Below, one piece after another: positions 7,309 through 15,087 of a DNA stretch of 34,086 nt. Origin of the DNA: a virus; IMG/VR virus record IMGVR_UViG_3300028837_002953, positions 1 through 34,086 of that record; one strand, 5' to 3'. A program made the translations under genes and the position numbers. The notes beneath the pieces were generated by a model. It had not been told where the DNA came from. It saw nothing but the letters and a program-made list of their open reading frames with translations, and ran no database searches. The first letter of the stretch is position 1. The number at the start of each line of letters is the position of its first letter.

Positions 7309-9599
7309 TGCAGCAGTTCATCCGGGACATCTTCGGCAACGCGCTCGGCAAGCAACGGCGTTTGTGCATCTTCGCTGTTCCGAGCCTGCGCTCGAAGCTG
7401 TTCGATGGCATCGACAGGGCGGTCGCCCACGCCAACGGCCTTGCGGACAGGGAAAACGTCTACTTCGGCCTCGGGCTGATCGCCGGTCGGCCCCCGGGCC
7501 GGGGCAAGGCCAACGACGTCGCCGCCATCGGCGCCCTGTGGGCGGACATCGATCTGGCGGGCGACGCGCATCCCGACAAGAAGCTCCCGGCAACCGTCGA
7601 GGAGGCAGAGAGCGTCCTGGAGCATCTGCCGCTGGCGCCCTCGATCCTCATCCACAGCGGCCATGGGCTACACGCCTACTGGTTGCTGGACCGCCCGTGG
7701 ATCTTCCAGGACGCCCATGACCGCGCCAGGGCCGCCGCGCTCGCGCGAGGTTGGCACGGGGCGGTCTGTTCGGCCGCTGAGGCGCTGGGCTGGAAGCTCG
7801 AGAACCTGGGCGACCTTGCCCGCGTCCTGCGCCTGCCGGGCACGTGGAACCGCAACGGCGGCGGCCAGCCTGTCGAGGTGCGCATCCTGCGCCGCGACGC
7901 ATCTGTGCGCTACAAGCCGGCGGACTTCCCCCTGCCACAGCCGCCCGACGTCCCGACCGAGGTCCAGGTCGACGAGCTTGTCCTACGGCCGGACGCCAAG
8001 CCGCCGACGGAGAAGCTGTCGGTGGCGCTGGCCGCCAGTCCGCTGTTCGAGAGAACCTGGAGCCGGGACCGCCCGGATCTGGCCGACCAGTCGCAGAGCG
8101 CGTACGACCTCAGCCTGGCGACCATCGCGGCCATGCGCGGCTGGGCCGACCGAGAGATCGCCAACCTGATCATCGCCGCCCGGCGCAGGCATGCCAGGAA
8201 CCCCGAGAAGGCCCTGCGGCGGGACTACGTCACGCGAACGCTGGCCAAGGCCCACCAGGCGGCCCTGTCGTCGACATCGTCCGACGTGGACATCACCGGT
8301 ATCGCGGGCCCGCAGCCCGCACAGGACCCCGACCCGCAGAACCTCGACCCAGGCCCGATGCCCGCCGACCTGCTCCAGGTGCCCGGATTCATCAGCGCCG
8401 TCGTGGACTACACGCTCGCCACCGCCCCCTACCCGCAGCCGGCCCTGGCGTTCGCCGCGGCGCTGACGCTCCAGGCGTTCCTGGCCGGGCGAAAGGTCAA
8501 GGACTCGGCCGAGAACCGCACCAACCTCTACGTCCTCGCCCTGGCCAACTCGGGCGCCGGCAAGGACCACCCCCGCAAGGTCAACCAGCGCATCTGCGTC
8601 GAGGCGGGCCTCCAGGACTGCCTGGGCGATGCGTTCGCCAGCGGGGAAGGCATTGAGGACAGGATGTTCGTCACGCCGTCGCTGCTGTTCCAGACCGACG
8701 AGATCGACGGCTTGATGAACGCCATCAACCGGGCAGGCGACGCGCGGCACGAGAACATCATGAACGTGCTGCTGAAGATGTACACGTCGTCCAACGCCGT
8801 CTACCCGATGCGGGTGAAGGCCGGCAAGCAGTCGCCCGGACTGATCGACCAACCGTCGCTGTGCATGTTCGGCACGGCCGTGCCCAAGTACTACTACGAG
8901 GCGCTGTCGATCCGCATGCTGAACAACGGCTTCGTCGCCCGGCTGCTCATCCTGGAGGCGTCGAAACGTGGTCGAGGGCAGGTGCCCGCGGCCATGCCGT
9001 TGCCGGCGGCCATCGTGGACACCGCACGCTGGTGGGCGGGTTTTCGGCCGGGGGGCACGAGCAACCTGCAGGAGTGGTACCCCCAGCCCGTGTTGGTGTC
9101 GGCCACGCCGGCGGCCGAGGCGGCTCTCGAGGAATGCCGCACCTTCGCCGACGACCGTTACACCGAGGCCGAGGACAAGGACGATCCGGCCGCCATGGCC
9201 ATCTGGGCTCGGGCATACGAGAAGACCCGCAAGCTCGCCCTCATCCATGCTGTCAGCGAGTCCCACACCACGCCGTCCATCGGCGAGCCCGCCGTCCGCT
9301 GGGCCTGGCGGTTCGTCGAGTACCAGACCCGCCGCATGCTCTACATGGCCGCCCAGCACGTCGCCGCAGGTGAGTTCGACGCCAAGTGCAAACGCATGCT
9401 CGAGGTGCTGGGCAACTGGCGACGGCGTCGAGGCGATGACTGGATGCCGCACTGGTATCTCTCCCGCCGCCTTGGCTGGAGCGACCGGGACATCGAGGAG
9501 GTCCGCAACTCCCTCAAGGGCCAGCAGCGCATCGCCCACGAACTCGGCTCAACCGCGGAAGGAGGGCGGATTGGCCACCGCTATCGCATCTTGGGTTGA
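7305..9599 (+). CDS. Prim-pol primase fused to DUF3987-like helicase domain
   Basis: 764 residues. The N-terminal third has archaeo-eukaryotic prim-pol features: a DID metal pair (81-83, in LWADIDLAG), SGHGLHAYWLL (118-128) and LRLPGTWNRNGG (175-186), as in RepB-like primases. A linker (~200-350) follows. The C-terminal half resembles DUF3987: a P-loop-like NSGAGKD (415-421) and a Walker-B-like DEIDG (465-469), then a long helical region. Together this is a phage replication initiator or primase-helicase that would synthesise primers and unwind DNA. It closes the replication operon. The candidate origin follows directly after the stop, which is a common arrangement. Walker A lacks the classical GxxxxGKT ending (GKD), so ATP use may be altered. 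Confidence 0.85.
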   Translation: MMQQFIRDIFGNALGKQRRLCIFAVPSLRSKLFDGIDRAVAHANGLADRENVYFGLGLIAGRPPGRGKANDVAAIGALWADIDLAGDAHPDKKLPATVEEAESVLEHLPLAPSILIHSGHGLHAYWLLDRPWIFQDAHDRARAAALARGWHGAVCSAAEALGWKLENLGDLARVLRLPGTWNRNGGGQPVEVRILRRDASVRYKPADFPLPQPPDVPTEVQVDELVLRPDAKPPTEKLSVALAASPLFERTWSRDRPDLADQSQSAYDLSLATIAAMRGWADREIANLIIAARRRHARNPEKALRRDYVTRTLAKAHQAALSSTSSDVDITGIAGPQPAQDPDPQNLDPGPMPADLLQVPGFISAVVDYTLATAPYPQPALAFAAALTLQAFLAGRKVKDSAENRTNLYVLALANSGAGKDHPRKVNQRICVEAGLQDCLGDAFASGEGIEDRMFVTPSLLFQTDEIDGLMNAINRAGDARHENIMNVLLKMYTSSNAVYPMRVKAGKQSPGLIDQPSLCMFGTAVPKYYYEALSIRMLNNGFVARLLILEASKRGRGQVPAAMPLPAAIVDTARWWAGFRPGGTSNLQEWYPQPVLVSATPAAEAALEECRTFADDRYTEAEDKDDPAAMAIWARAYEKTRKLALIHAVSESHTTPSIGEPAVRWAWRFVEYQTRRMLYMAAQHVAAGEFDAKCKRMLEVLGNWRRRRGDDWMPHWYLSRRLGWSDRDIEEVRNSLKGQQRIAHELGSTAEGGRIGHRYRILG

Positions 9600-9830
9600 G
9601 AGGCAGTTCCCGCCTCAGAAGTCGGTAACTGGCATGCTGCCAGGGGAGTTCCCGCCTTGACCGCCGAGTTCCCGCCTGCTCGAAGTCGGGAACCTGGAAG
9701 GGCGTAAGATATGGAATATAAAGAAATAACAACTCTCTCTTCTATATTACCGCCTATACCGCCCCTACCCCCCCGCGCGACGCCCGCAAGCGCGCGTACG
9801 CGCGTGTGGGGTCGGGAACCGGCGCGGCGG
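9600..9830. other. Candidate phage replication origin
   Basis: No gene is supported here. Directly after the primase stop come three copies of AGTTCCCGCCT (9605, 9647, 9667). The third begins a hairpin, GTTCCCG/CGGGAAC (9668-9674 with 9687-9693). Next is a strongly AT-rich pocket (9705-9750; 11 of 46 bases are G or C, in a GC-rich genome), then a pyrimidine/C tract and a perfect palindrome CGCGCGTACGCGCG (9791-9804). A further GTCGGGAACC lies at 9811-9820. Iterons plus a DNA-unwinding pocket beside an initiator-type primase is the classic origin layout. Origin function is inference. Confidence 0.5.
9605..9677 (+). repeat. Three 11-bp direct repeats (iteron-like)
   Basis: AGTTCCCGCCT occurs exactly at 9605-9615, 9647-9657 and 9667-9677, spaced 42 and 20 bases (start to start). 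The reverse-complement core (GGGAAC) recurs at 9688-9693 and 9814-9819. Spacings near multiples of ~10.5 put sites 1, 2 and 3 roughly on the same face of the helix. They may bind the adjacent prim-pol/initiator; that link is inferred. Confidence 0.55.
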
Positions 9831-9944
9831 TATCTACGCGGGCATGTCGCACCTGCTGCACGGGAAGACCGGTATGCCGTGGTGGCTGCGGGGACTCGCC
9901 CGGGCGCCGCACAGAAAAGGCCCGCGCCAGCTAGAGGAGGAGAG

Positions 9945-10082
9945 GTGGCGTGTAAATGGTTCCTTCGCCGGGACTTATATCGGAAGACCGCGACGGGAAC
10001 AGTCGGGCGTCAGTTCTTTGTTTGTTGCGCGCGAAAACGCACCGTAAGTGACCAGGAGAAAAGGACATGGATGTCACGCTGA
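9945..10082 (+). CDS. Small Cys-containing ORF before the methyltransferase
   Basis: 45 residues from GTG 9945, preceded by AGAGGAGGAGAG, one of the strongest ribosome sites in the window. The product is basic and aromatic (ACKWFLRRDLYRK; GRQFFVCCARKRTVS) with three cysteines. It overlaps the next gene's start (10067) by 16 bases, so the two may be coupled. An ATG-started frame at 9844 (67 residues) overlaps it but has no ribosome site. Function unknown; a small metal- or nucleic-acid-binding protein is only a guess. Confidence 0.4.
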   Translation: MACKWFLRRDLYRKTATGTVGRQFFVCCARKRTVSDQEKRTWMSR

Positions 10083-12214
10083 TGAAGGTGGACGACGTCA
10101 AGCCGTACGAGGGCAACCCCCGCGTCAACGACCCCGCCGTGGACGCCGTGGCGGCGTCGCTGCGGGAGTTCGGGTTCCGCCAGCCGATCGTCGTGGACGA
10201 GGCAGGAGTCATCATCGTCGGCCACACGCGATGGAAGGCGGCGAAGAAGTTGGGACTGGCCAAGGTGCCGGTGCACGTGGCCAAGGACCTCTCGCCGGAG
10301 CAGGCGAAGGCCTACCGGCTCGCCGACAACCAGACGAACACGCTGGCCGAGTGGGACTACGAGCTGCTGCCCATCGAGCTGAAGGATCTCCAGGCGGCGG
10401 ACTTCGACCTGGACCTGCTTGGCTTCGACACGGAGGCCCTGGCGCAGCTCCTGGACGGCCGCGTCCAGGAAGGGCTGACCGACCCGGACGAGGTGCCCGC
10501 GCCGCCCGACGAGGCGGTCACACGCCCGGGAGACCTGTACATCCTCGGCCAGCACCGGCTGCTCTGCGGCGACAGCGGCAAGCCGGAGGACGTCGACCGC
10601 CTCCTGGACGGCCAGCCGGTCCACCTGGTCAATACCGACCCGCCCTACAACGTCAAGGTCGCCTCGCGGTCGAACAATGCCATCGCCGCTACAGGCGACC
10701 GCCCCATCGGCCAGCAGGGCATGGACATGGCCATTCGTGGCAAGACGCACGCGACGGACAAGAAGCTCCGGGCCAAGGACCGGCCGCTCGTGAACGACTT
10801 CGTCTCCGACGAGGAGTTCGCCCGGCTCTTGCGGGCCTGGTTCGGCAACATCCAACGCGTGCTGGAGCCCGGGCACAGCGCGTACATCTGGGGTGGGTAC
10901 TCGAACATCTGGAACTACCCCAACGCGCTGAGGGAATCCGGGCTCTACTTCAGCCAGATGATCATCTGGGTCAAAGAGCACCCGGTCCTGACGCGCAAGG
11001 ACTTCATGGGCAACCATGAGTGGTGCCAGCCGCCTGACACATCAGTACTTACGCCCTGCGGCTCGGCGTCCATCGCTTCGCTGCGCAACGGTGACCGTGT
11101 GGTCAGCTTCAGCACCCGTTCATCCGCAGTAGTGGGCCTACGGCATGGGATGGAGGTCATGACGACCCGTCGCGACTACCGCGGCCCGCTGTACGGCGTT
11201 GTGGTCGGCGACCGGAGCAGCTGGTGCACGGACGGACACGTATGGAGCGTGAAGATGACCCCGAGGGCGAGCGACGTGTGGTGCGTCTACTTGATGCAGC
11301 GCGGCGCCTGGTGGCGCGTGGGGTCCGCCAAGCTTCGCGGGACCTGGGGGTTTGGGGTCAAGCAGCGGCTGAGTACCGAGGGCGGCGAGGCCGCATGGGT
11401 GCTGAGCATCCACCCCACGAAGGGGGATGCGGCGGTGGCCGAGCAGATCGTCTCGACCACCTACGGGATCCCGACAACGTTCTGGCGCGAGTCGCCCAGC
11501 TCCCAGCGGTCAGACGCACAGATCCGGAGCATCTACGAGGTTCTCGACCCGGACCAGCTGGAACGGGGAGCGCGGCAGGCGCTGGCCGATCACCACCGGG
11601 ACGTGCTCTATCCCTTCCTCAGGCGCGGCCGGACTCGCGCCAAGCACGGATGCCGCGTTCCGCTTCAGGTTCGCGCGTGCAATTTGCTGCCCGACGTCAT
11701 GGCCGTCCCCGTCCCCCGTGACGGGCAGCGGTTCGAGTGGGTTCCCATCCGAGCGGTGGACGTGCAGTCCTACGCCGGGCCTGTCCATTCGATGGCGGTC
11801 GATAAGCACCGCCACTACATCGCGGACGGGATTGTCACGCACAACTGTTTCTACTCGTGGCGCGAAGGCGCCGCGCACCGGTTCTTCGGCCCAGCCAACG
11901 TGACGGACGTCTGGTCGGTCAAGAAGGTCAACCCGCAGTCGATGGTGCATTTGACCGAGAAACCGGTCGAGCTGGCCGTGCGGGCCATCCAGTACTCATC
12001 CCAGACGGGCGAGAATGTCCTGGACCTGTTCGGCGGCTCCGGCAGCACGCTGATCGGTTGCGAGCAGACGGGGCGCCGGGCATTCCTCATGGAGATCGAC
12101 CCGCTGTACGCGGACGTGATCGTGCAGCGCTGGGAGAAGTTCACGGGCCGGAAGGCGGAGAGGATTTGCTCGTCGGAGCCGCAGTCTGCGGCGAAGCAGT
12201 CGCAGGAGGATTGA
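10067..12214 (+). CDS. ParB-domain DNA methyltransferase interrupted by an intein
   Basis: 715 residues as encoded, 441 after removal of a 274-residue intein. Residues 1-~110 are a ParB/Srx-like domain (PYEGNPRVND; GHTRWKAAKKLG at 52-63). Next comes an N4/N6-type DNA methyltransferase: catalytic DPPY at 191-194 and, after the intein, the SAM-binding DLFGGSGST at 653-661. With DPPY first and FxGxG last, the order is that of class beta enzymes. The intein (320-593) splits the conserved block NHEW/CFYSWREGAAH. Such phage enzymes methylate adenine or cytosine, typically to mask phage DNA from restriction; target base and site cannot be read here. A good ribosome site (AGGAGAAAAGG) precedes ATG 10067. 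The last 74 bases are overlapped by a leftward gene. Confidence 0.9.
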   Translation: MDVTLMKVDDVKPYEGNPRVNDPAVDAVAASLREFGFRQPIVVDEAGVIIVGHTRWKAAKKLGLAKVPVHVAKDLSPEQAKAYRLADNQTNTLAEWDYELLPIELKDLQAADFDLDLLGFDTEALAQLLDGRVQEGLTDPDEVPAPPDEAVTRPGDLYILGQHRLLCGDSGKPEDVDRLLDGQPVHLVNTDPPYNVKVASRSNNAIAATGDRPIGQQGMDMAIRGKTHATDKKLRAKDRPLVNDFVSDEEFARLLRAWFGNIQRVLEPGHSAYIWGGYSNIWNYPNALRESGLYFSQMIIWVKEHPVLTRKDFMGNHEWCQPPDTSVLTPCGSASIASLRNGDRVVSFSTRSSAVVGLRHGMEVMTTRRDYRGPLYGVVVGDRSSWCTDGHVWSVKMTPRASDVWCVYLMQRGAWWRVGSAKLRGTWGFGVKQRLSTEGGEAAWVLSIHPTKGDAAVAEQIVSTTYGIPTTFWRESPSSQRSDAQIRSIYEVLDPDQLERGARQALADHHRDVLYPFLRRGRTRAKHGCRVPLQVRACNLLPDVMAVPVPRDGQRFEWVPIRAVDVQSYAGPVHSMAVDKHRHYIADGIVTHNCFYSWREGAAHRFFGPANVTDVWSVKKVNPQSMVHLTEKPVELAVRAIQYSSQTGENVLDLFGGSGSTLIGCEQTGRRAFLMEIDPLYADVIVQRWEKFTGRKAERICSSEPQSAAKQSQED
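11024..11845 (+). mobile_element. Intein with GIY-YIG-like insert
   Basis: The coding segment for residues 320-593 has all splicing landmarks. It begins with Cys320, has TDGH (388-391; the TxxH block B), ends HYIADGIVTHN with His-Asn at 592-593, and is followed by Cys594. Between the splicing blocks, residues ~405-470 read CVYLM...WWRVGSAK...GVKQRL...AEQIVSTTYGIP. This resembles a GIY-YIG nuclease core (GIY, YIG, Arg, Glu459) in degenerate form. Homing by DNA cleavage would follow if active. Removing it restores an uninterrupted methyltransferase motif. Splicing residues are seen directly; the endonuclease type is a moderate-confidence match. Confidence 0.85.
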
Positions 12215-12668
12215 AGTGCTGGTAGACACTCCAGAGCAGATTGGCGATAAGAGCGATGGCCGCCACCCACACGCCGATCTTCGCCCACTTCCGATCTTGC
12301 TTGGCCTCTCTGCGATCGGCTTCGCGGCGCTCCAATTCCTTAGCCGCCTCGACCGAAAGCCGGTTGTCGTGGGGCCAGAAGAAGCAACTCTCTCCCCGCT
12401 CGCGGACAACTCGGTCCCAATCGCGATTGCCCAAGTCCTCTTTGGCTTCCTCGATGGTTGTGGCTGGACTCCAGACGCCCATGTAGCAGGCGCACGCCTG
12501 GAACCTCTTCTCGAGCTTGTTGTCGCGTGCTGTCGGATCGCTGAGGATCTCGGTCCGGTATTGCTTGGAGACAGGGGAACCAAAGCTTCCAGGTCGGAGC
12601 TTGTACTCGACCAGGAAATGGCAGTTGAGACAGCACTTCTGCGGGATGTCGTTGGCACCTGCGTCCAC
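12141..12668 (-). CDS. Leftward Cys-rich protein with C-terminal membrane anchor
   Basis: 175 residues from a GTG at 12668. The N-terminal half has cysteines in CCLNCHF (12-18) and ACACYMG (~58-64), possibly a metal site. Residues ~100-128 form a charged helix (EAAKELERREADRREAKQDRK). A transmembrane helix of ~21 residues (IGVWVAAIALIANLLWSV) follows, then a Pro/Ser/Thr tail. It would sit in the cytoplasmic membrane with most of the protein on one side. It is antisense to its neighbours, lower in GC, and its 3' end overlaps the methyltransferase by 74 bases, so it looks like independently acquired cargo. Function unknown. Real codon-like composition and the membrane anchor support it as a gene. 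Confidence 0.65.
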   Translation of the reverse strand: MDAGANDIPQKCCLNCHFLVEYKLRPGSFGSPVSKQYRTEILSDPTARDNKLEKRFQACACYMGVWSPATTIEEAKEDLGNRDWDRVVRERGESCFFWPHDNRLSVEAAKELERREADRREAKQDRKWAKIGVWVAAIALIANLLWSVYQHFNPPATASPQTAAPTSKSSPPSGP

Positions 12669-12767
12669 CCCATCAGAGTAGTCTGCTGTTCTCCGTGTGT
12701 CCAGAGGCGGATTAGGCCCGTTGCGTGCCCCCTACCGCGGGGTCAAGAACACTGCGGAGGTGAGCGT

Positions 12768-12974
12768 ATGATCTTCCACCCGCGAATCGAACAGCGCGTC
12801 CGTGTGCACTACGCCAAGGCCGGGGCGGCTGCGATGCCGTACCACGGCAAGGCCGGGATCGTGCGAGTCGTGTCCAAGGGCCCGGGGCCTCGGAACGTCG
12901 GCGTGAAGATTGACGGGCGGCTCGTGGTGGTTCCCCGCGGCAACCTCGTCGCCGTCAAGGAGGACAGGGCGTGA
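12768..12974 (+). CDS. Small basic protein, SH3/KOW-like
   Basis: 68 residues from ATG 12768, preceded by GCGGAGGTGAG. The sequence (RVRVHYAKAGAAAMPYHGKAGIVRVVSKGPGPRNVGVKIDGRLVVVPRGNLVAVKE) reads as a series of short strands with a central 'HGKAGIV' turn. This resembles small SH3/KOW-type barrels that bind nucleic acid or proteins; the resemblance is by eye. Its stop overlaps the GTG of the following gene, so they are coupled. A longer frame opening at 12216 is mostly antisense to the preceding gene and is not used. Confidence 0.6.
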   Translation: MIFHPRIEQRVRVHYAKAGAAAMPYHGKAGIVRVVSKGPGPRNVGVKIDGRLVVVPRGNLVAVKEDRA

Positions 12975-13357
12975 TTTACTTGGCGTCTCCGTACACACGC
13001 CCCGATCCGGCCGTCCGCCAGTGGCGGTTTGAGGCCGCCTGCCGGGCGACGGCTCGGATGATCTGCGAGGGCATGTTTGTCTTTTCGCCGGTGGTCGACT
13101 CGCACCCGTTGACGCTCTACGGCCTGCCCGGCGACTGGGACTTCTGGCAACGCTACGACCGGGCCCACCTGGAGCGGTGCGACCGGTTCATGGTGCTGGC
13201 GCTGGACGGCTGGCGGGAAAGCAAGGGCGTGCAGGCTGAGATGGCGATCGCGAGGGAGTTGGGCATGCCGGTGCGGATGGTCAAGCCGGCGGAAGTGGGA
13301 ATCAGGGCTGAGAGCGCCCCGGCCGCGTGGACCGGGGCGCCGGAGAGGGCTGGTTGA
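12971..13357 (+). CDS. DUF1937 family protein (deoxyribosyltransferase-like)
   Basis: 128 residues from GTG 12971, overlapping the previous stop (GTGA). It starts MIYLASPYTRPD and continues with ARMICEGMFVFSPVVDSHPL, a middle with WDFWQRYDRAHLERCDRFMVLALDGWRES, and KGVQAEMAIARELGMPV. This is the DUF1937 pattern, related to nucleoside 2-deoxyribosyltransferases (SPYT...; D-x-x...E). A role in nucleotide metabolism or base exchange for phage DNA is suggested by the fold, but no substrate can be stated. It is convergent with the leftward gene ending at 13366, and only 8 bases separate them. No terminator is visible between the two. Confidence 0.8.
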   Translation: MIYLASPYTRPDPAVRQWRFEAACRATARMICEGMFVFSPVVDSHPLTLYGLPGDWDFWQRYDRAHLERCDRFMVLALDGWRESKGVQAEMAIARELGMPVRMVKPAEVGIRAESAPAAWTGAPERAG

Positions 13358-13365
13358 TGATCGCG

Positions 13366-13980
13366 CTACTTGGCCAGGGCGAACTTGCCCCGCTCAACCT
13401 TGCGGAACCGGCTATCGTCGCCCTTCGTGGCGATCTCGCGGATGATGGCGGCGTAGATCGTCGCTGCCGGCGTCTTGCCGCCGGTCTGCCAGAGGCCCTT
13501 GGCCAGCATCCGCTTGACCATCTCCTTGCAGCCCATCGGCTCGCCAGCCTCGGCCAGGACCTGCGCCGCGGCGTCCAGGCCACTCGGCTTCCGCTGCTTG
13601 GCCGGTTTGTCGGCCTTGGCCTGGCGCTTCTTCTTGTCGGCTGCGACCGCTTGCATGGCCGCGTTGACGGCGTCGGCCTTCGTGGCCTCGGTGATCCCGC
13701 CGCGCTTCTTGCGGGCAGTCGGCACCTTGACGCCCTTGGTCAGGTCGCCCTTCTCGACGGCCTCGACCGTCTTGGCGACGTCGGGCTTGGCCTTCTGGCC
13801 CGGTCCTCGCGTCTCATGGCGGAGGCGCTGGGCGCTCTTGATGCGGACCTTCTTCTTCGTCGTGAGGTTCGTCGCATCCCAGCCGCCGCGGTGGTTCTCG
13901 GCGTCGATGCGGACGGTCGCCATCCGACCGGACACTTTCGCGGCGTAGAAGCCGCCCACCTTGACCTCGTCTTTCTTCAT
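13366..13980 (-). CDS. Lys-rich protein with C-terminal HARE-HTH winged helix
   Basis: 204 residues, the last gene of the leftward cluster. The N-terminus (~5-53) looks like a small barrel (VKVGGFYAAKVSGRMATVRIDA; GGWDATNLTTKKKVRIKSAQRL). A long Lys/Ala-rich linker (~60-130) follows. The C-terminus (~133-203; DAAAQVLAEAGEPMGCKEM; GKTPAATIYAAIIREI; RFRKVERGKFAL) matches the HARE-HTH domain found in chromatin and RNA-polymerase delta subunits, usually a DNA-binding winged helix. ATG 13980 has GAGGAGAAC upstream. It probably binds DNA or regulates transcription. On the opposite strand a 731-codon frame covers this whole cluster but lacks any known motif. Confidence 0.75.
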   Translation of the reverse strand: MKKDEVKVGGFYAAKVSGRMATVRIDAENHRGGWDATNLTTKKKVRIKSAQRLRHETRGPGQKAKPDVAKTVEAVEKGDLTKGVKVPTARKKRGGITEATKADAVNAAMQAVAADKKKRQAKADKPAKQRKPSGLDAAAQVLAEAGEPMGCKEMVKRMLAKGLWQTGGKTPAATIYAAIIREIATKGDDSRFRKVERGKFALAK

Positions 13981-14008
13981 CGCTCGTTCTCCTCGTGCTG
14001 GGGGCCTG

Positions 14009-14185
14009 CTACGAGGCCCAGTCCTTCAGGAATGCCAGCCACGCGCTGGCCGTCATCGGTTCGTGCGCTTCGGTCGCCTCTTCGCCCTCGATCCGCCACA
14101 GTGACGGGTCGATCGGATCGGCCGACACGCGGACCTTGCCGCGTGCGAGGCGGTTGGCCTCCTCGATGGTCAGCGTCTGTTCCAT
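14009..14185 (-). CDS. Small acidic leftward ORF
   Basis: 58 residues from ATG 14185 with GGAGAACCGC just upstream. This is preferred over a longer upstream start that overlaps the neighbouring gene. The product (MEQTLTIEEANRLARGKVRVSA; PSLWRIEGEEATE; ASAWLAFLKDWAS) is acidic and probably helical at both ends. No family recognised. It lies between the HARE-HTH gene and the 145-residue gene in one leftward transcription unit, with ~28 and ~17 bases to its neighbours. Confidence 0.6.
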   Translation of the reverse strand: MEQTLTIEEANRLARGKVRVSADPIDPSLWRIEGEEATEAHEPMTASAWLAFLKDWAS

Positions 14186-14202
14186 GCGGTTCTCCTTGGC
14201 AT

Positions 14203-14640
14203 TCAGATGCCCAGTTCGTCGTACAACCGGTTGAGCTGCTCGGGCCCGCCGACCAGCTCGATGAGCGTGTCGGCGAACCAACGGACCTGGCCGTTGACGG
14301 CCTCGTTGTTCGTTCGGACCGACTCGAGGTGCGCCACCATCGCCGCCACGGTCTGCGGCGAGAGGTTCTCGCGGAGTGCCTCCGACAGAGAACTGACGGA
14401 CTTGTCATGCCGAACCGGCTTCTGGCCGGCGGCGTGGTCGCGGTCCCAGAACGCGAGGATCTCCGCGTCGCTGTAGCCCTTGCGGCGGAAGTACGCCAGG
14501 TCGCTGGGCGAGAACATCGGATGGCTCGCGATGCGCTCGGCGGTTCCGGGCCCGTCGTCGTCCTGGCGCTCCGGGACGGTCACACGGACCTTCCGGCCGG
14601 CGTGCTCCGCTTCGTACGTCTTGGGTCGCTTGCGCTTCAT
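14203..14640 (-). CDS. Leftward conserved-looking protein, unknown function
   Basis: 145 residues from ATG 14640, ribosome site GGGAGGATC. It starts with a basic segment (MKRKRPKTYEAEHAGRKVRV), then HPMFSPSDLAYFRRKGYSDAEILAFWDRD, and ends in a helical stretch (SEALRENLSPQTVAAMV; NGQVRWFADTLIELVGG). The middle has the feel of a helical DNA- or protein-interaction motif ('KGYSDAEILAFWDRD'). No family recognised. Well-formed start and composition make it a real gene. Confidence 0.65.
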   Translation of the reverse strand: MKRKRPKTYEAEHAGRKVRVTVPERQDDDGPGTAERIASHPMFSPSDLAYFRRKGYSDAEILAFWDRDHAAGQKPVRHDKSVSSLSEALRENLSPQTVAAMVAHLESVRTNNEAVNGQVRWFADTLIELVGGPEQLNRLYDELGI

Positions 14641-14655
14641 GGTCGATCCTCCCGC

Positions 14656-14835
14656 TCAACGGCTCTGCACGATCGTGACCTGGAACTCGGCGCCGTCCGT
14701 GCAGCGCACCACGACGCCGCGGTTGCCGGTCAGCACGCCGGCCTCCTCGAACGTGCGGACGCTGGCCACCTCCGGGACGATCTCCTCGTCCTGAAGCGTC
14801 TCGTACAGCGAGGTCTCCATCTCGATCTCGTTCAT
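14656..14835 (-). CDS. Small leftward ORF, 59 residues
   Basis: Read directly from the sequence: ATG complement at 14833-14835, stop at 14656-14658, ribosome site AAAGGACC upstream. The product begins MNEIEMETSLYETLQDEE and ends GAEFQVTIVQSR, an acidic helix followed by beta-like strands (NRGVVVRCTD). Its size and position match the other small ORFs of this cluster. Function unknown. Confidence 0.6.
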   Translation of the reverse strand: MNEIEMETSLYETLQDEEIVPEVASVRTFEEAGVLTGNRGVVVRCTDGAEFQVTIVQSR

Positions 14836-14847
14836 GGCGTGGTCCTT

Positions 14848-15051
14848 TCAGTTGACGGGGATGTGGACGATGCGCCCCTCGTGGTCGCACAGGTAGGCGA
14901 ACTCGACGCCGGCGGCGGCCATGCGTTCCGCGTCGTCCTCGCGGATGACCAGGTTCTTACCATCCACGCGGATGGCGGTGCCGCACCCGGCGGCCTCGGT
15001 GTGCTGGATGGCCTCGTGGGCCGTGTCGAACTCGATGCCTTCGATCTGCAT
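14848..15051 (-). CDS. Small leftward ORF, 67 residues
   Basis: Starts at ATG 15051 with GGAGAACGCC upstream. The sequence (MQIEGIEFDTAHEAIQHTEAAG; GTAIRVDGKNLVIREDDAERMAA; GRIVHIPVN) looks like a beta-alpha-beta mini-domain that could bind a ligand or partner. No known family. It is 12 bases from the next small gene downstream and 36 from the one upstream. Confidence 0.6.
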   Translation of the reverse strand: MQIEGIEFDTAHEAIQHTEAAGCGTAIRVDGKNLVIREDDAERMAAAGVEFAYLCDHEGRIVHIPVN

Positions 15052-15087
15052 GGCGTTCTCCTTGGGCGGGACGGCGCCCCGCGTCTC

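Noticed and set aside
7983-9539. Leftward 518-codon frame over the primase
   Set aside because: Antisense to a well-supported primase; no recognisable domain.
9711-9944. Upstream extension of the small Cys-containing ORF
   Set aside because: Begins inside the AT-rich pocket, is Pro/Ala/Arg-rich and has no ribosome site; the strong site is at 9933-9944 for GTG 9945.
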